From Methanocellales archaeon (lineage in GTDB: Archaea; Halobacteriota; UBA148; JAUWXC01): a DNA stretch of 64,000 nucleotides. The notes beneath the pieces are model-generated. The model did not search any database and had not been told where the DNA came from. It saw only the letters and a program-made list of their open reading frames with translations. Every line of letters begins with the position of its first letter. Within the stretch, counting starts at the first letter, position 1. Made by a program: the position numbers and the translations under genes. Below, in pieces: positions 35,201-44,733 of this stretch. Location: contig JASEEY010000003.1 of assembly GCA_030018435.1 (NCBI GenBank), positions 34,950 through 98,949 on the forward strand, read 5' to 3'.

Positions 35201-35557
35201 TCAACGAATTTCTAGACCGATTCTGGCGCAAGTATACCTTGTAAACATAACTATCGCCAGAGTTAATGCTATGATCAGCGCTACCACAATGACCATCTCC
35301 GTTATTTCCACCGCCTCTACCCCAAATACGAGTACTTTTCGTACCATAGCAGTTAATCCTGCGCCCAGTATCATCCGTATGTCGACCTGTTCTTCCCTTA
35401 TAAAGACGGCGGCGGTCTGCAGCAATTCGACGATGATTATGGCGATAAACAAGTCCCTGAGCATCAGCAGTATGACCAACATCGCATTCTCCGATTCAAA
35501 AATTCCTGACAGATCCCTTCCTACGTAAAGGAACGAAGTAAATGCCATTGCGATCAA
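35201..35557 (-). CDS. PsiE-like membrane protein
   Basis: The 118-aa product has three to four hydrophobic segments and the stretch LRDLFIAIIIVELLQTAAVFI with downstream VLVFGVEAVEIT, resembling the PsiE phosphate-starvation-inducible family. TTG 35557 is the only usual start in frame; coding-like hydrophobic sequence (WVYIIIAVF) continues upstream to a stop without ATG, GTG or TTG. The N-terminus is therefore uncertain; a frameshift or rare start is possible. Confidence 0.65.
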   Translation of the reverse strand: MIAMAFTSFLYVGRDLSGIFESENAMLVILLMLRDLFIAIIIVELLQTAAVFIREEQVDIRMILGAGLTAMVRKVLVFGVEAVEITEMVIVVALIIALTLAIVMFTRYTCARIGLEIR

Positions 35558-35597
35558 GAATACAGCGATTATAATGTAGACCCATTCGTTTTAATCC

Positions 35598-36998
35598 TTA
35601 TAAACAATTTACGGAGCGCCTTAGTACACACTTCTCGCCCGGAATCTCTAACGGATACTCGCCGGTCACACACGCCAAGCACAAATCCTCTGCGGGAATT
35701 CCAATGGATTTGACCAGTCCGTCGATGCTGATGTGCCCTAGTGAATCGGCGCCAAGTGCTAACATGACGCCATCAATGCTCTTGTGAGCTGCTATTAATT
35801 CCTCACGTGTTGCCATATCTATCCCGAAATAGCAAGGAGCTATGATGGGAGGACTTCCTATTCTTAAGTGCACTTCTTTCGCACCGGCACTACGTATTAA
35901 ATCAACGATCCTCTTTGATGTGGTACCCCTGACGATACTATCATCGATTAACGCTACCCTCTTACCCACGATGTTCGACCTGATGGCGTTTAGCTTTAGC
36001 CGTACTGCTATCTCTCTTATTTCTTGACTTGGCATGATGAACGTCCGCCCCACGTAGCGGTTCTTCATCAGTCCTTCTATATAATCCAAACCAGATTTTA
36101 TGGAATAGCCGATGGCGAAGGTGATGCCAGAATCTGGCACAGGACATATCACATCGGCCTTTTTGTCATGTTCATCTACCAACGTCTCCCCTATCATGCG
36201 TCTTATATCGTATACGAGTTTTCCATCCATAATGGAGTCGGGCCTTGCAAAATACGTGTATTCAAAAAAGCAATGTGCAGCATTCTTAGAGCGAAAGATC
36301 TGTTGACTCTTAAGTTTGCCATCCTTCAAAATCACAAGTTCCCCAGGGCGTACATCTCTGATGGGCGCTCCGCCTAACACATCTATTGCAGCGCTTTCAG
36401 AGGCAACGATGTATCCTCTGTCTATCTTACCGATGCACAGTGGTTTTATTCCTAATGGATCCCTGATCGCCGCCACCGCGCCATCGACGAGAAGCGTTAG
36501 CGAATATGATCCCACTAGGCGTTGCATCAAGCTCCTAACTGCATCATCAAAGTCAGATTTGATCAATTCCTTGACAAGCAAATATGCGATCACTTCGGTA
36601 TCGGATTCAGTCGTAAAAATTCGCCCTTCTGCCTCCAACTCCGCCCTTAACTCCTTGGAATTGACCAGATTGCCATTATGCGCGATTGCGATAGTCCCGT
36701 CTTTATACTTGATTAACAACGGCTGACTATTTTCAATTCTAGATGCGCCTGTAGTCGAATACCTGACATGCCCGATGCCAAGAGAGCCCGGTAACTTGTT
36801 CAATCTTTTTGTGTTAAATACCTCGGATACCAAACCCATCTCTTTGATGAGGTGTGCACGCTCGCCGTCAAAGGTGGCGATGCCAGCCGATTCCTGCCCC
36901 CTATGTTGGAGAGCATACAGCGCATAATAAATATACAGAGCGGCTAGCTTCTCTTGAGGGGTTATCGAAATTCCCACCACACCGCATCCGTCTTTCAA
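35598..36998 (-). CDS. purF: Amidophosphoribosyltransferase
   Basis: The track starts at ATG 37025. I prefer TTG 36998 because AAGGTGG lies just upstream and the product then starts MKDGCGVVG, placing the catalytic Cys at residue 4 as in PurF proteins that trim a short propeptide. Glutaminase features: LQHRGQESAGIA; PRTase domain: VALIDDSIVRGTTSKRIV. It carries out the first step of purine synthesis. Length is about 466 aa. L37e and LSm are upstream on the same strand. Confidence 0.9.
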   Translation of the reverse strand: MKDGCGVVGISITPQEKLAALYIYYALYALQHRGQESAGIATFDGERAHLIKEMGLVSEVFNTKRLNKLPGSLGIGHVRYSTTGASRIENSQPLLIKYKDGTIAIAHNGNLVNSKELRAELEAEGRIFTTESDTEVIAYLLVKELIKSDFDDAVRSLMQRLVGSYSLTLLVDGAVAAIRDPLGIKPLCIGKIDRGYIVASESAAIDVLGGAPIRDVRPGELVILKDGKLKSQQIFRSKNAAHCFFEYTYFARPDSIMDGKLVYDIRRMIGETLVDEHDKKADVICPVPDSGITFAIGYSIKSGLDYIEGLMKNRYVGRTFIMPSQEIREIAVRLKLNAIRSNIVGKRVALIDDSIVRGTTSKRIVDLIRSAGAKEVHLRIGSPPIIAPCYFGIDMATREELIAAHKSIDGVMLALGADSLGHISIDGLVKSIGIPAEDLCLACVTGEYPLEIPGEKCVLRRSVNCL

Positions 36999-37032
36999 TA
37001 TATGCCACCTTTCAATATATGTCACCCATCCC

Positions 37033-37215
37033 TTATGTCTTAGAAAATTTAACTACTTTTCTCATCCAACTATATTTCCGTCTTTTGCTCGTCTTTCCGA
37101 ACCCACATGAAGCGCATTGCTTCTTGTTAATATTGTATGAGACGTTGCCACAACGCCTACATTTGATGTGCGTCCTTTTTTGTCTTTTCCCCATTGATGG
37201 CGTTCCCTTCGTCAT
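37033..37215 (-). CDS. rpl37e: Ribosomal protein L37e
   Basis: A 60-aa basic protein with the L37e zinc ribbon CRRCGNVSY...CASCGFG and start [11 protein letters not shown]. Length is normal. It sits 12 nt after the LSm gene on the same strand, the usual archaeal LSm-L37e-purF order. Confidence 0.95.
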   Translation of the reverse strand: MTKGTPSMGKRQKRTHIKCRRCGNVSYNINKKQCASCGFGKTSKRRKYSWMRKVVKFSKT

Positions 37216-37227
37216 TGTCCTTTTCTC

Positions 37228-37461
<234 letters not shown>

Positions 37462-37521
37462 TTATTTTAACCAATAATTTTATTTTTAATCACGTTTTAC
37501 GTCTATCGAGAAATAATACTT

Positions 37522-38022
37522 TTGGGTGAGAGGGTGAGGATCAAAACTAGGCATCATTTGAGAGACGATATCAGGGAAAAACTAGTGAATCAATTAAAAT
37601 CCACATTTGGTTCAGAGATTGAGCAGCTTTTCACTGGTAAAAAGTTTGAGATTGCTGAAACCGATGATGAATACGATATCATATTTGTGGACAATGAGCC
37701 AGTCCTATTTATGATCGGTGAAAAAGTTTTTCCAACCGTCAAGGGGGCACTAAAACTAAAATCGAAAAGAAATAGAGTCGTCGTGGATGTGGGCGCTATC
37801 AGGGCGATATCCAAGGGTGCGGATGTCATGTGTCCTGGTATTGTGGATGCAGACATAGAAATACAAAAAGGGGACTTCGTCATCATAGTAGATGAGGTAC
37901 ATAACAAACCCCTCGCAATAGGGAGGGCATTGATCTCAGGGGAAGATATGATGGGAGATAAGGGCAAGGCAATCAAATCAATCCATTACGTTGGCGATAG
38001 TATGTGGAAACTTGAGGTCTGA
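37522..38022 (+). CDS. PUA-domain RNA-binding protein (DUF1947 type)
   Basis: A 166-aa protein: N-terminal DUF1947-like domain (residues 1-75) and C-terminal PUA domain (DVGAIRAISKGADVMCPGIV, then GRALISGEDM). It resembles archaeal relatives of MCT-1/Tma20, which act with density-regulated proteins in translation re-initiation. TTG 37522 or GTG 37534 is the start; both follow purine-rich sequence. Its substrate is RNA by family inference. Confidence 0.82.
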   Translation: MGERVRIKTRHHLRDDIREKLVNQLKSTFGSEIEQLFTGKKFEIAETDDEYDIIFVDNEPVLFMIGEKVFPTVKGALKLKSKRNRVVVDVGAIRAISKGADVMCPGIVDADIEIQKGDFVIIVDEVHNKPLAIGRALISGEDMMGDKGKAIKSIHYVGDSMWKLEV

Positions 38023-38074
38023 TAGAAACAAGTTTAAATATATCTCGGCTATATGATAATGAAAGGTGATAATC

Positions 38075-38449
38075 GTGCCAAAAAGTTTTCTAGATAAACT
38101 AATTGGCCCTAAATCCAAGTTAGCTGAGGAGGAGTACACCGAGTTGGACCTAGGGCAGTATGAAGCAGTTTTGGAGGAAGCGCCAGCAGAGATGTATGTC
38201 AGAGTTGCGCAGTTAACGGGTTTAAACGAGCTTCCAGAGCTGAAGAAAGAGGTGTATGATGGAAATATCGCCATAATCGATATTTCGCTCATCAAAAACG
38301 ACAAGCTGACATCTGAGCGAGCAATTAAAGACCTTAAGCAGGTAGCTGCAGACGTCCGTGGAGATATCGCTGGCATCGGGGATGATTATGTGATGGTAAC
38401 GCCCATGTCAGTGAAGATCGACAGGACCAAGATCCCTGGTGGAAGATAG
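38075..38449 (+). CDS. sepF: SepF-like cell division protein
   Basis: A 124-aa protein from GTG 38075 (MPKSFLDKLIG); the track starts 9 nt earlier, but AAAGGTGAT lies upstream of 38075. N-terminal amphipathic helix (membrane anchor), then the SepF core: YVRVAQLTGLNELPELKKEV and ADVRGDIAGIGDDYVMVTP. In archaea SepF tethers FtsZ to the membrane. Its stop overlaps the ZPR1-like start (TAGTG). Confidence 0.88.
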   Translation: MPKSFLDKLIGPKSKLAEEEYTELDLGQYEAVLEEAPAEMYVRVAQLTGLNELPELKKEVYDGNIAIIDISLIKNDKLTSERAIKDLKQVAADVRGDIAGIGDDYVMVTPMSVKIDRTKIPGGR

Positions 38450-39042
38450 TGCCCCGCGAATTTGAGACGAAGAGCGTTTGCCCAATCTGTGGTGCAGAGC
38501 TCATTTTCCGCTGGCGTTCTGATGAGATTCCACATTTTGATGAGATCATGTGCATCAGCGCCACCTGTGAGTGCGGATTCAGATATGCTGACACGTTGAT
38601 TTTATCTGAGCAAGAGCCAGTTAGGTACGAGCTGATCGTATCATCTCCAGAAGACCTTAACGCAAGAGTTGTCCGGTCTACTTCAGGCACGATCAGGGTT
38701 CCAGAACTCGGTATGGATATTGAACCCGGCCCTGCATCAGAGTCCTTCGTGACGAACGTCGAGGGCGTTCTCGAACGCATCAAAAATGTAGTAAAGATGT
38801 CGAGAAAGTGGACCGACGATAAAGTCAAATTGAAGCGCATCGATGAAGTGCTGAACACAATAGAGAGCACGAAGTCAGGCGATGCGCATATCACCATCGT
38901 CATAGAAGACCCATTTGGAAATAGTGCCATCCTCTCCAAGCGTGCTACTAGTCGAAGTCTCACAAGGGAAGAGGCAGCCAAACTAAAAACCGGGATGATC
39001 GTGCTTGACACGGGGGCAGGGGACGTCCAACGTAGTTGCTGA
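38449..39042 (+). CDS. ZPR1 zinc-finger domain protein
   Basis: A 197-aa protein with one ZPR1 module: CPICG...CISATCECGFRYAD (zinc ribbon) followed by the ZPR1 beta domain. GTG start overlaps the sepF stop. Eukaryotic ZPR1 acts in eEF1A folding; archaeal proteins have a single module and an unknown role. It ends 1 nt before the convergent purM. Confidence 0.88.
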   Translation: MPREFETKSVCPICGAELIFRWRSDEIPHFDEIMCISATCECGFRYADTLILSEQEPVRYELIVSSPEDLNARVVRSTSGTIRVPELGMDIEPGPASESFVTNVEGVLERIKNVVKMSRKWTDDKVKLKRIDEVLNTIESTKSGDAHITIVIEDPFGNSAILSKRATSRSLTREEAAKLKTGMIVLDTGAGDVQRSC

Positions 39043-40050
39043 TCAGACAATCTGCAAGTCCCTTACCATAATCCCCTTTTCAACAACTTCCCCAACGATC
39101 TTTCCACCTGTAATTTTTAATGCGCTCTTCGCATCCTTTTCAGGAAGTACTACCAAAAACCCCATGCCCATATTGAAGGTTTTGTACATCTCTATATCAC
39201 TTATACCTCCTTCTTCTTGCAGAAATTTGAAGATCGGGTGTGGAATTAGCGGATCATCAAAATTAAAACCATGTTTGGTGAGACGTCTCAATTTTAATAA
39301 GCCGCTACCGGTGATGTGCGCCAACCCGTGCACTTCGCACCGTTCCACCAAATCTAATATCTCCATATAGATGCGCGTAGGGGTCAGCAATTCTTCCCCA
39401 ATGCTCTTCTTCGTCGATGTAAATGGATCCTCGTATGAGTATCCGGCGCGTTCGATCACCTTTCTCGCCAGCGTTAGCCCATTGCTATGTATTCCTGAAC
39501 TCGGCAGACCCAAGAGCAAGTCGCCAACCTGGATGCTTTCACCAGTGATTATTCTATCTTTTGGAACGATGCCAACGCAGGTGCCAGCCAAGTCAAATCC
39601 ACTGATGATGTCTGGCAGCGTTGCCATCTCGCCTCCAACGATGGAGATATTTGACATCTCGGCGCCTTTCTGAAGTCCGACGGCGATCTGCTCCACCATG
39701 GATTCGTCGGGTTTTTCCATTGCAAGATAATCCACAAATGCCAGTGGTTCTGCCCCTATTGCCAACAAATCGTTCACGTTCATCGCTATGCAGTCGATGC
39801 CTACGGTATCCCATTTTTTCATCGCATTGGCAACAAGTACTTTGCTCCCAACACCATCCGTGGTCATCGCGAGCGCATATTCGCCCATGTCAATTAACCC
39901 AGCATAGTGCCCTATCTCTACCAAAGGCGCGCCAAATCCTTTTCGCCTGAACCTCAGACGTTTTGCCAGTCTTGCGATACTCCGCTCTTCTTTGGCAATA
40001 TCAACGCCGGCCTTGGCATACGTCATTCCTTCTGAACGATTTTCACTCAT
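39043..40050 (-). CDS. purM: Phosphoribosylformylglycinamidine cyclo-ligase
   Basis: A 335-aa AIR synthase. [33 protein letters not shown] and [15 protein letters not shown] are typical. ATG 40050 overlaps the lysC stop (ATGA), with ATG 40026 as the alternative. It carries out the fifth step of purine synthesis. Its coupling to aspartate kinase is unusual functionally, though both feed biosynthesis. Confidence 0.95.
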   Translation of the reverse strand: MSENRSEGMTYAKAGVDIAKEERSIARLAKRLRFRRKGFGAPLVEIGHYAGLIDMGEYALAMTTDGVGSKVLVANAMKKWDTVGIDCIAMNVNDLLAIGAEPLAFVDYLAMEKPDESMVEQIAVGLQKGAEMSNISIVGGEMATLPDIISGFDLAGTCVGIVPKDRIITGESIQVGDLLLGLPSSGIHSNGLTLARKVIERAGYSYEDPFTSTKKSIGEELLTPTRIYMEILDLVERCEVHGLAHITGSGLLKLRRLTKHGFNFDDPLIPHPIFKFLQEEGGISDIEMYKTFNMGMGFLVVLPEKDAKSALKITGGKIVGEVVEKGIMVRDLQIV

Positions 40051-41462
40051 CGTTCTGCACCTAGGTTGAACTCATCATGTAGCGCTCTCACAGCTTTTTC
40101 CACATCCTTCTCGTTAACGACGAATGAAATGTTCGCCTCGGATGAGCCCTGGGAGATCATCCGCACGTTGGTGCCCACTCCCCCCATGGCAGAGAACACG
40201 CGTCCGGCTACACCAGGGGTGCCAGCCATGCCGGCGCCAACAACAGCGATGGCGCAAACATCTTCATCGTGTGTGATGCTTTTCACGACATCTTCTCTAA
40301 ATTCTGACTTGAGAGTGTTAATCGCCTTGTGCAGACTTGTCTCGTCTACTATTATAGATATGTTCGCCTCGGATGAGCCCTGGGAGATCATCATGACGTT
40401 CACATCTGCCTCAGCGAGTGCTGTGAAAACTCTTGCGGCAACGCCTGGAGTGCCGGCCATGGCAGCGCCACTTATGTTAATCAGTGCAACGTTTTTGATA
40501 ATGGTAACCGCTTTGACTATGTCCCTGATTTCCTCATGAGCTTTTACGATGGTCGTGCCCGGATGCGTAGGGTTAAACGTATTTTTTACCCTAACCGGAA
40601 TTCCTTTTTGGATCGCGGGCTCTATGGTCTTCGGATGAATTACCTTTGCTCCAAAGTAGGAGAGTTCCATTGCCTCTAGATATGATATTACCGGCAACGT
40701 CCGTGCCTCTGGAACGAATTTTGGATCAGCGGTCATGACTCCGTCCACATCGGTCCAGATCCAAATCTCGTCGGCATCTATGGCAGCGCCGATGATGGAT
40801 GCGGTGTAATCAGACCCTCCTCTGCCCAAGGTGGTTATAACTCCGTTTTTGTCGACTGCTATGAAACCAGCTATAACTGGAATAACCTTTTTAGCTTCGA
40901 TCAATGGAAGAAGGCACTTTCTGACCTTATCGTTGGTTATGTCGAACAGAGGTCTTGCATTTTTAAAATTACTGTTGGTTACGATGCCTGCTTCTCCACC
41001 TGTGAGCGATATTGAACCCAGTCCCATGGAGCGCATCGCACCCGAGAGTATCGGCGCTGAGAACTTCTCCCCAAACGATGAGATGTAATCGTGCGACCGA
41101 TCGGTCAGCTCTCTCAAGTGACTTATGCTGATCAGGGATTTTCTCAGGTCATCGAGCTCGAGGTTTAGCTCTTCAATCACTTTTTTTGCTATCTCCTTAT
41201 CACCAATGGCTTCTTTTGTAGCATCGTGATGTCGTTTGGCAAGTCTTTTTATGAACAAATCGATCTCTGCTACATACCCTTTCTCAGATGCTTTTTTTGC
41301 CTCTTTTTCCAGCTCATCTGTAACACCAGACAGCGCCGATACTACGGCGACGATCTCGTTCTTGTCATTATAAAAGCCCTTAATGAGCGATGCTACATTT
41401 TTTATCCTTAAGCCATCGGCAACAGAGGTTCCACCGAATTTCATCACGAGTTTCATGGGCAT
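40047..41462 (-). CDS. lysC: Aspartate kinase with two ACT domains
   Basis: The track starts at 41534; ATG 41462 ([17 protein letters not shown]) matches the family start and gives about 471 aa. Kinase motifs: KFGGTSVA and [12 protein letters not shown]. The C-terminal half carries two ACT domains that are near copies: [13 protein letters not shown]...[11 protein letters not shown] and [13 protein letters not shown]...[11 protein letters not shown]. These normally bind feedback inhibitors such as lysine or threonine. It phosphorylates aspartate. Its stop overlaps purM. Confidence 0.95.
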   Translation of the reverse strand: MPMKLVMKFGGTSVADGLRIKNVASLIKGFYNDKNEIVAVVSALSGVTDELEKEAKKASEKGYVAEIDLFIKRLAKRHHDATKEAIGDKEIAKKVIEELNLELDDLRKSLISISHLRELTDRSHDYISSFGEKFSAPILSGAMRSMGLGSISLTGGEAGIVTNSNFKNARPLFDITNDKVRKCLLPLIEAKKVIPVIAGFIAVDKNGVITTLGRGGSDYTASIIGAAIDADEIWIWTDVDGVMTADPKFVPEARTLPVISYLEAMELSYFGAKVIHPKTIEPAIQKGIPVRVKNTFNPTHPGTTIVKAHEEIRDIVKAVTIIKNVALINISGAAMAGTPGVAARVFTALAEADVNVMMISQGSSEANISIIVDETSLHKAINTLKSEFREDVVKSITHDEDVCAIAVVGAGMAGTPGVAGRVFSAMGGVGTNVRMISQGSSEANISFVVNEKDVEKAVRALHDEFNLGAER

Positions 41463-41511
41463 CACTTTACGGTAGTAATACGTGCCCCTTAACAATATAA
41501 ATGGTGCGGAT

Positions 41512-42138
41512 TTAGAAGGAAAGATATGGTACAACTTTAATGAACGCCCATGTCAGCATGCCAAAAGACGCTAGCAGTATGAGCAGATATGCCTTTTTAC
41601 TCCAGTAAAGGACCTTTCTTCCGTCCAAGACGCTTATTGGAAGCACGTTAAAAGCGGCGATGAACACATTGATAACAAACCCGTAGGCTCCTATTTCACG
41701 AATTAAACCCGTTCCTGTCAAAAGCGGCAGAAACAACGGCGCGAGCAATAGATTCATGATCGGCCCCGCAACTGCAATTTTTCCATTTTGCTTGGGCGTT
41801 ATGTGCGGACCGAATATCATAACCGCGCCAGGCGCAGCAAATACAATCCCAGCCACGTATGCAAATAGAATTGCGAACATCAGCATAGGAGGGCTCATCC
41901 TGAATTCTGCCCAACACCCGTACATCTGCGCAATGACCTTATGCGCCATTTCATGCAGTAAAAATGCAATGCCCACGGTGAATAGCGCTAGTATCATCGG
42001 TCTTATCAGGTCAAATGGAGATGGCCCTCCATACATCCACTCTTCGCGTGCGAACAGAATCGCAAATGCGAGGGATATCGCCACCCACGCGATTATAAGA
42101 TGCTTGATCTCCGTCTCACTTGTTCTTATTTGAATCAT
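41512..42138 (-). CDS. Site-2-protease-like peptidase M50
   Basis: A 208-aa membrane protein with about five helices. The zinc motif LLHEMAHKVIA and the second active-site motif NVLPISVLDG are present. It lacks CBS or PDZ domains. M50 proteases cleave transmembrane substrates. It is transcribed after the TraB-like gene and overlaps the extended lysC ORF only, not the preferred lysC start. Confidence 0.85.
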   Translation of the reverse strand: MIQIRTSETEIKHLIIAWVAISLAFAILFAREEWMYGGPSPFDLIRPMILALFTVGIAFLLHEMAHKVIAQMYGCWAEFRMSPPMLMFAILFAYVAGIVFAAPGAVMIFGPHITPKQNGKIAVAGPIMNLLLAPLFLPLLTGTGLIREIGAYGFVINVFIAAFNVLPISVLDGRKVLYWSKKAYLLILLASFGMLTWAFIKVVPYLSF

Positions 42139-42146
42139 GCTTCCTC

Positions 42147-43292
42147 TTAAAGTCGTATTCCTGTCAAATTAAATACAAACCATGCCCCTACAAACGTTCC
42201 GATGATGCTTCCTATATTAGCTAGCGCTGCCACAAGGATCACCCTGAACAATCGGTTCTTCATAAGTTCGCCGAAGGTTTCGATATTTGTCAGAGCGACC
42301 AAATCCTCGCCGGTAGGTTTCCTCACCCATGCTTCCACCAGTCCGGCAAACCATCCTGCCGCGAGGAAGGGATTAAGCGAGGTCAGCCATGCCACACTGA
42401 ACGCGGTAAGAATTGAAAACGGATGGCCTCTTGCCAGCGCCGCACCAGCCCCGCTGAGTACGCCATTTATGACAAACCAATACCCAAGGGCGAGAAGTAA
42501 GGTATGAGTAGATGCCCCTGAAAGGGCTAAAAGCGCAAAGATCGTCGCAATGAGCGCTATGGTGGCTATTCCAAAAACCTTCGCCATGTTAATCCTTTTC
42601 CTTGGGAGGCGTACCAATTCCCCCAATGGTGGAATCACCTCTGGTTGAGAGAGAAATTTCTGAACTCCTTCTCTGTGCCCTGCTCCTATTACAGCAACGA
42701 CCTTACCCTTTTTGGCTAAGTTCAATAGATTGCCTGCAATGTATGCATCCCTCTCATCCACGAGGGTCTTTGCAGCACCGGGCGAGAATTGTCTGAGTTC
42801 AGAGATGAGGCGAGTTACTACATCCTCATCCGTGATCGTTTCTATATCGATTTCCTCTTTCCCAGAGCCGAGAAATGTGCTGATGAATGCAAGAAGCATC
42901 TTTAGTTTTTCAACAACTCCCATTCTGCTCCAGAAGCGCTGTAGCGTTACCTGAATATCCCTGTCTACGAGCGCTATTTTAGCGCCAACCTCCTCGGCCT
43001 TGTTGATAGCAGCCAACATCTCTGCCCCGGGTTTTATACCAATATCGGCGCCAATCTTCTTCTGCGTCCAAGCGAGAAGCCACTGAGCAAGGAAGAGGTA
43101 AGGTCCTTCGCCTTTTAGCAAATCCTTTATCGATAATTGTGTTGGAGGCGCACCCTTAAGTGCCCGATATCTTCTGGGGCATAACTCTACTGCAACTATG
43201 TCCGGCTTTTCACGTGCGATGACAGAATCTACCTCTGCTATACTCTTACCAGAAACGTGCGCAGTGCCTACGATGACTATCTCATTATTCAT
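42147..43292 (-). CDS. TraB-domain membrane protein
   Basis: A 381-aa protein. N-terminal TraB/GumN-like domain: VGTAHVSGKSIAEV, VAVELCPRRY, IALVDRDIQVTLQRFW and VIGAGHREGV; C-terminal third has about five membrane helices. The archaeal family is named after enterococcal TraB, linked to pheromone shutdown, and is related to TIKI-type proteins; catalytic function in archaea is unknown. It lies between two M50 protease genes, 9 nt from each. Confidence 0.85.
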   Translation of the reverse strand: MNNEIVIVGTAHVSGKSIAEVDSVIAREKPDIVAVELCPRRYRALKGAPPTQLSIKDLLKGEGPYLFLAQWLLAWTQKKIGADIGIKPGAEMLAAINKAEEVGAKIALVDRDIQVTLQRFWSRMGVVEKLKMLLAFISTFLGSGKEEIDIETITDEDVVTRLISELRQFSPGAAKTLVDERDAYIAGNLLNLAKKGKVVAVIGAGHREGVQKFLSQPEVIPPLGELVRLPRKRINMAKVFGIATIALIATIFALLALSGASTHTLLLALGYWFVINGVLSGAGAALARGHPFSILTAFSVAWLTSLNPFLAAGWFAGLVEAWVRKPTGEDLVALTNIETFGELMKNRLFRVILVAALANIGSIIGTFVGAWFVFNLTGIRL

Positions 43293-43301
43293 AAAACATA
43301 C

Positions 43302-44384
43302 CTATTCTCGCAGGAGTTGGATCGATCGTATCAGGTCTGTTCTGGAGACGATTCCCACCATAGCTCCATCCTCCATGACCAGTACTCTGCCAATATTCCT
43401 TTGAGACATCATCTTTAGTGCATTAATGGCATCATCGTCAGGCGCAACCGATATAATTTTTTTGGTCATAACGTCGCCTACTAATGTCTTGCCTCTCTGC
43501 TCTATGGGGACTTGTCGTACATCTGAGAAGGTCACAACTCCTCGCAATCTACCATCAACCACCGGATATCCCATATGCTTCTCCATGAACATCAGTTCGG
43601 CCAACTCACTGACCGTCATGGTGGGCGGTACGGATATCACGTTTTTTGTCATGATGTCCCTAACCTTAACGCCCTCTAATGTTACGGTAATCTCCGTGGT
43701 TTTTTCCTCTTCGGAGGCGCCGATGTAAACAAAAAATGCAATCAAGATGAGGATTGGACTAAGTATCAAAAAACCGAAGACGCCCATTGCGAATGCAAAC
43801 GTCTTTCCGATGTATACCGCTTTACGTGTTGCCTCCATATATGGCATTTGTCTTGCAAGATATGCCCTTAGTATTCGCCCACCATCCATTGGGAATGCCG
43901 GGATGAGATTAAATCCACATAGGATCACATTCAGGAGGCCCAAAACAAAGACAAGTTGTGTTACAGGAGACTCGGCCCAGATGGGTTTTAGTAACAAATA
44001 TATGAGTAAGAATGCCACTCCCAGCGCAAAACTCACACCTGGCCCGCTCATCGCCATCTTCAATTCGATTTTAGGATCTCGCGGAACCTCCTCCATCGAT
44101 GCCACCCCGCCGAATAGCAGCAACGTAATGCTCCTGATCTTGGTGCCATATTTCATCGCTACATATGAGTGCCCCAACTCATGGAGTAGAACGCAAGCGA
44201 ATAACGCTACTGCGGCAAGTGTGCCAAATGCATATCGTACTATCGTAGATTCTACTTCTACAAAACCATACGGTGCCGGACTGCTCGCGAATACCAGCGC
44301 AAATACAGGTAAGATCAATAAGAACGTAATATGAAGCTTGATCGGGATGCCCATTATTTTTCCAATTTGAATCGACGTTTTCAT
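43302..44384 (-). CDS. Site-2-protease with two CBS domains
   Basis: A 360-aa protein. Six membrane helices hold LLHELGHSYVAMKYG and LIPAFPMDGGRILRAY, the zinc-binding motifs of M50. Two CBS domains follow (VRDIMTKNVISVPPTMTV and VGDVMTKKIISVAPDDDA), as in the Methanocaldococcus S2P whose structure is known. CBS domains sense adenylates, so proteolysis may respond to energy state. First gene of the M50-TraB-M50 run. Confidence 0.92.
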   Translation of the reverse strand: MKTSIQIGKIMGIPIKLHITFLLILPVFALVFASSPAPYGFVEVESTIVRYAFGTLAAVALFACVLLHELGHSYVAMKYGTKIRSITLLLFGGVASMEEVPRDPKIELKMAMSGPGVSFALGVAFLLIYLLLKPIWAESPVTQLVFVLGLLNVILCGFNLIPAFPMDGGRILRAYLARQMPYMEATRKAVYIGKTFAFAMGVFGFLILSPILILIAFFVYIGASEEEKTTEITVTLEGVKVRDIMTKNVISVPPTMTVSELAELMFMEKHMGYPVVDGRLRGVVTFSDVRQVPIEQRGKTLVGDVMTKKIISVAPDDDAINALKMMSQRNIGRVLVMEDGAMVGIVSRTDLIRSIQLLRE

Positions 44385-44411
44385 TTTCCCATACCTAATA
44401 ATCCAATAAAC

Positions 44412-44418
44412 TATATAT
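44412..44418 (+). promoter_or_regulatory. Putative TATA box upstream of the PRC-barrel gene
   Basis: TATATAT about 36 nt upstream of ATG 44454, in the 69-bp spacer between divergent genes. A reasonable archaeal core promoter by position; not verified. Confidence 0.45.
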
Positions 44419-44453
44419 CTTCTTAGTTCAGATAGAGGGTAGAGGAATTTGAT

Positions 44454-44732
44454 ATGAGGGCAGAGCTAACATCACTACTTGATTTGAACGTTTATACAGA
44501 CAGAGGGAAGTATGTTGGAAAAGTCAACGACGCTGTGCTCGATGCTAACGAGAAAAAAATAACCGGTCTGGCGGTCTCCAATCTAAATCCAGATCTGTTT
44601 GATGTCCAGAGCAAAGGCATCATAATCCCATACCGATGGGTAATATCTGTAGGAGATGTCGTTGTAATAAAACAGGTGGCCAGTTATTTCAAAGAGAAAG
44701 TCGTAGAAAAGGTGGAAGAGCCCCCAAGGTAA
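44454..44732 (+). CDS. PRC-barrel domain protein
   Basis: A 92-aa PRC-barrel: LLDLNVYTDRGKYVGKVNDA then ITGLAVSN and IIIPYRWVISVGDVVVI. Free-standing archaeal PRC-barrel proteins are abundant in Euryarchaeota; CdpA/CdpB-type PRC proteins act with SepF and FtsZ in haloarchaeal cell division, and sepF is encoded 6 kb away. It precedes thg1 by 1 nt. Confidence 0.88.
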   Translation: MRAELTSLLDLNVYTDRGKYVGKVNDAVLDANEKKITGLAVSNLNPDLFDVQSKGIIIPYRWVISVGDVVVIKQVASYFKEKVVEKVEEPPR

Positions 44733-44733
44733 C

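Noticed and set aside
34993-35244. ORF of 83 aa over tRNA-Leu
   Set aside because: It is read through the tRNA and low-complexity repeats; no protein features.
38334-39050. Minus-strand ORF of 238 aa opposite the ZPR1 gene
   Set aside because: Antisense to clear sepF/ZPR1 coding sequence and Ser/Thr-rich, as expected for a shadow frame.
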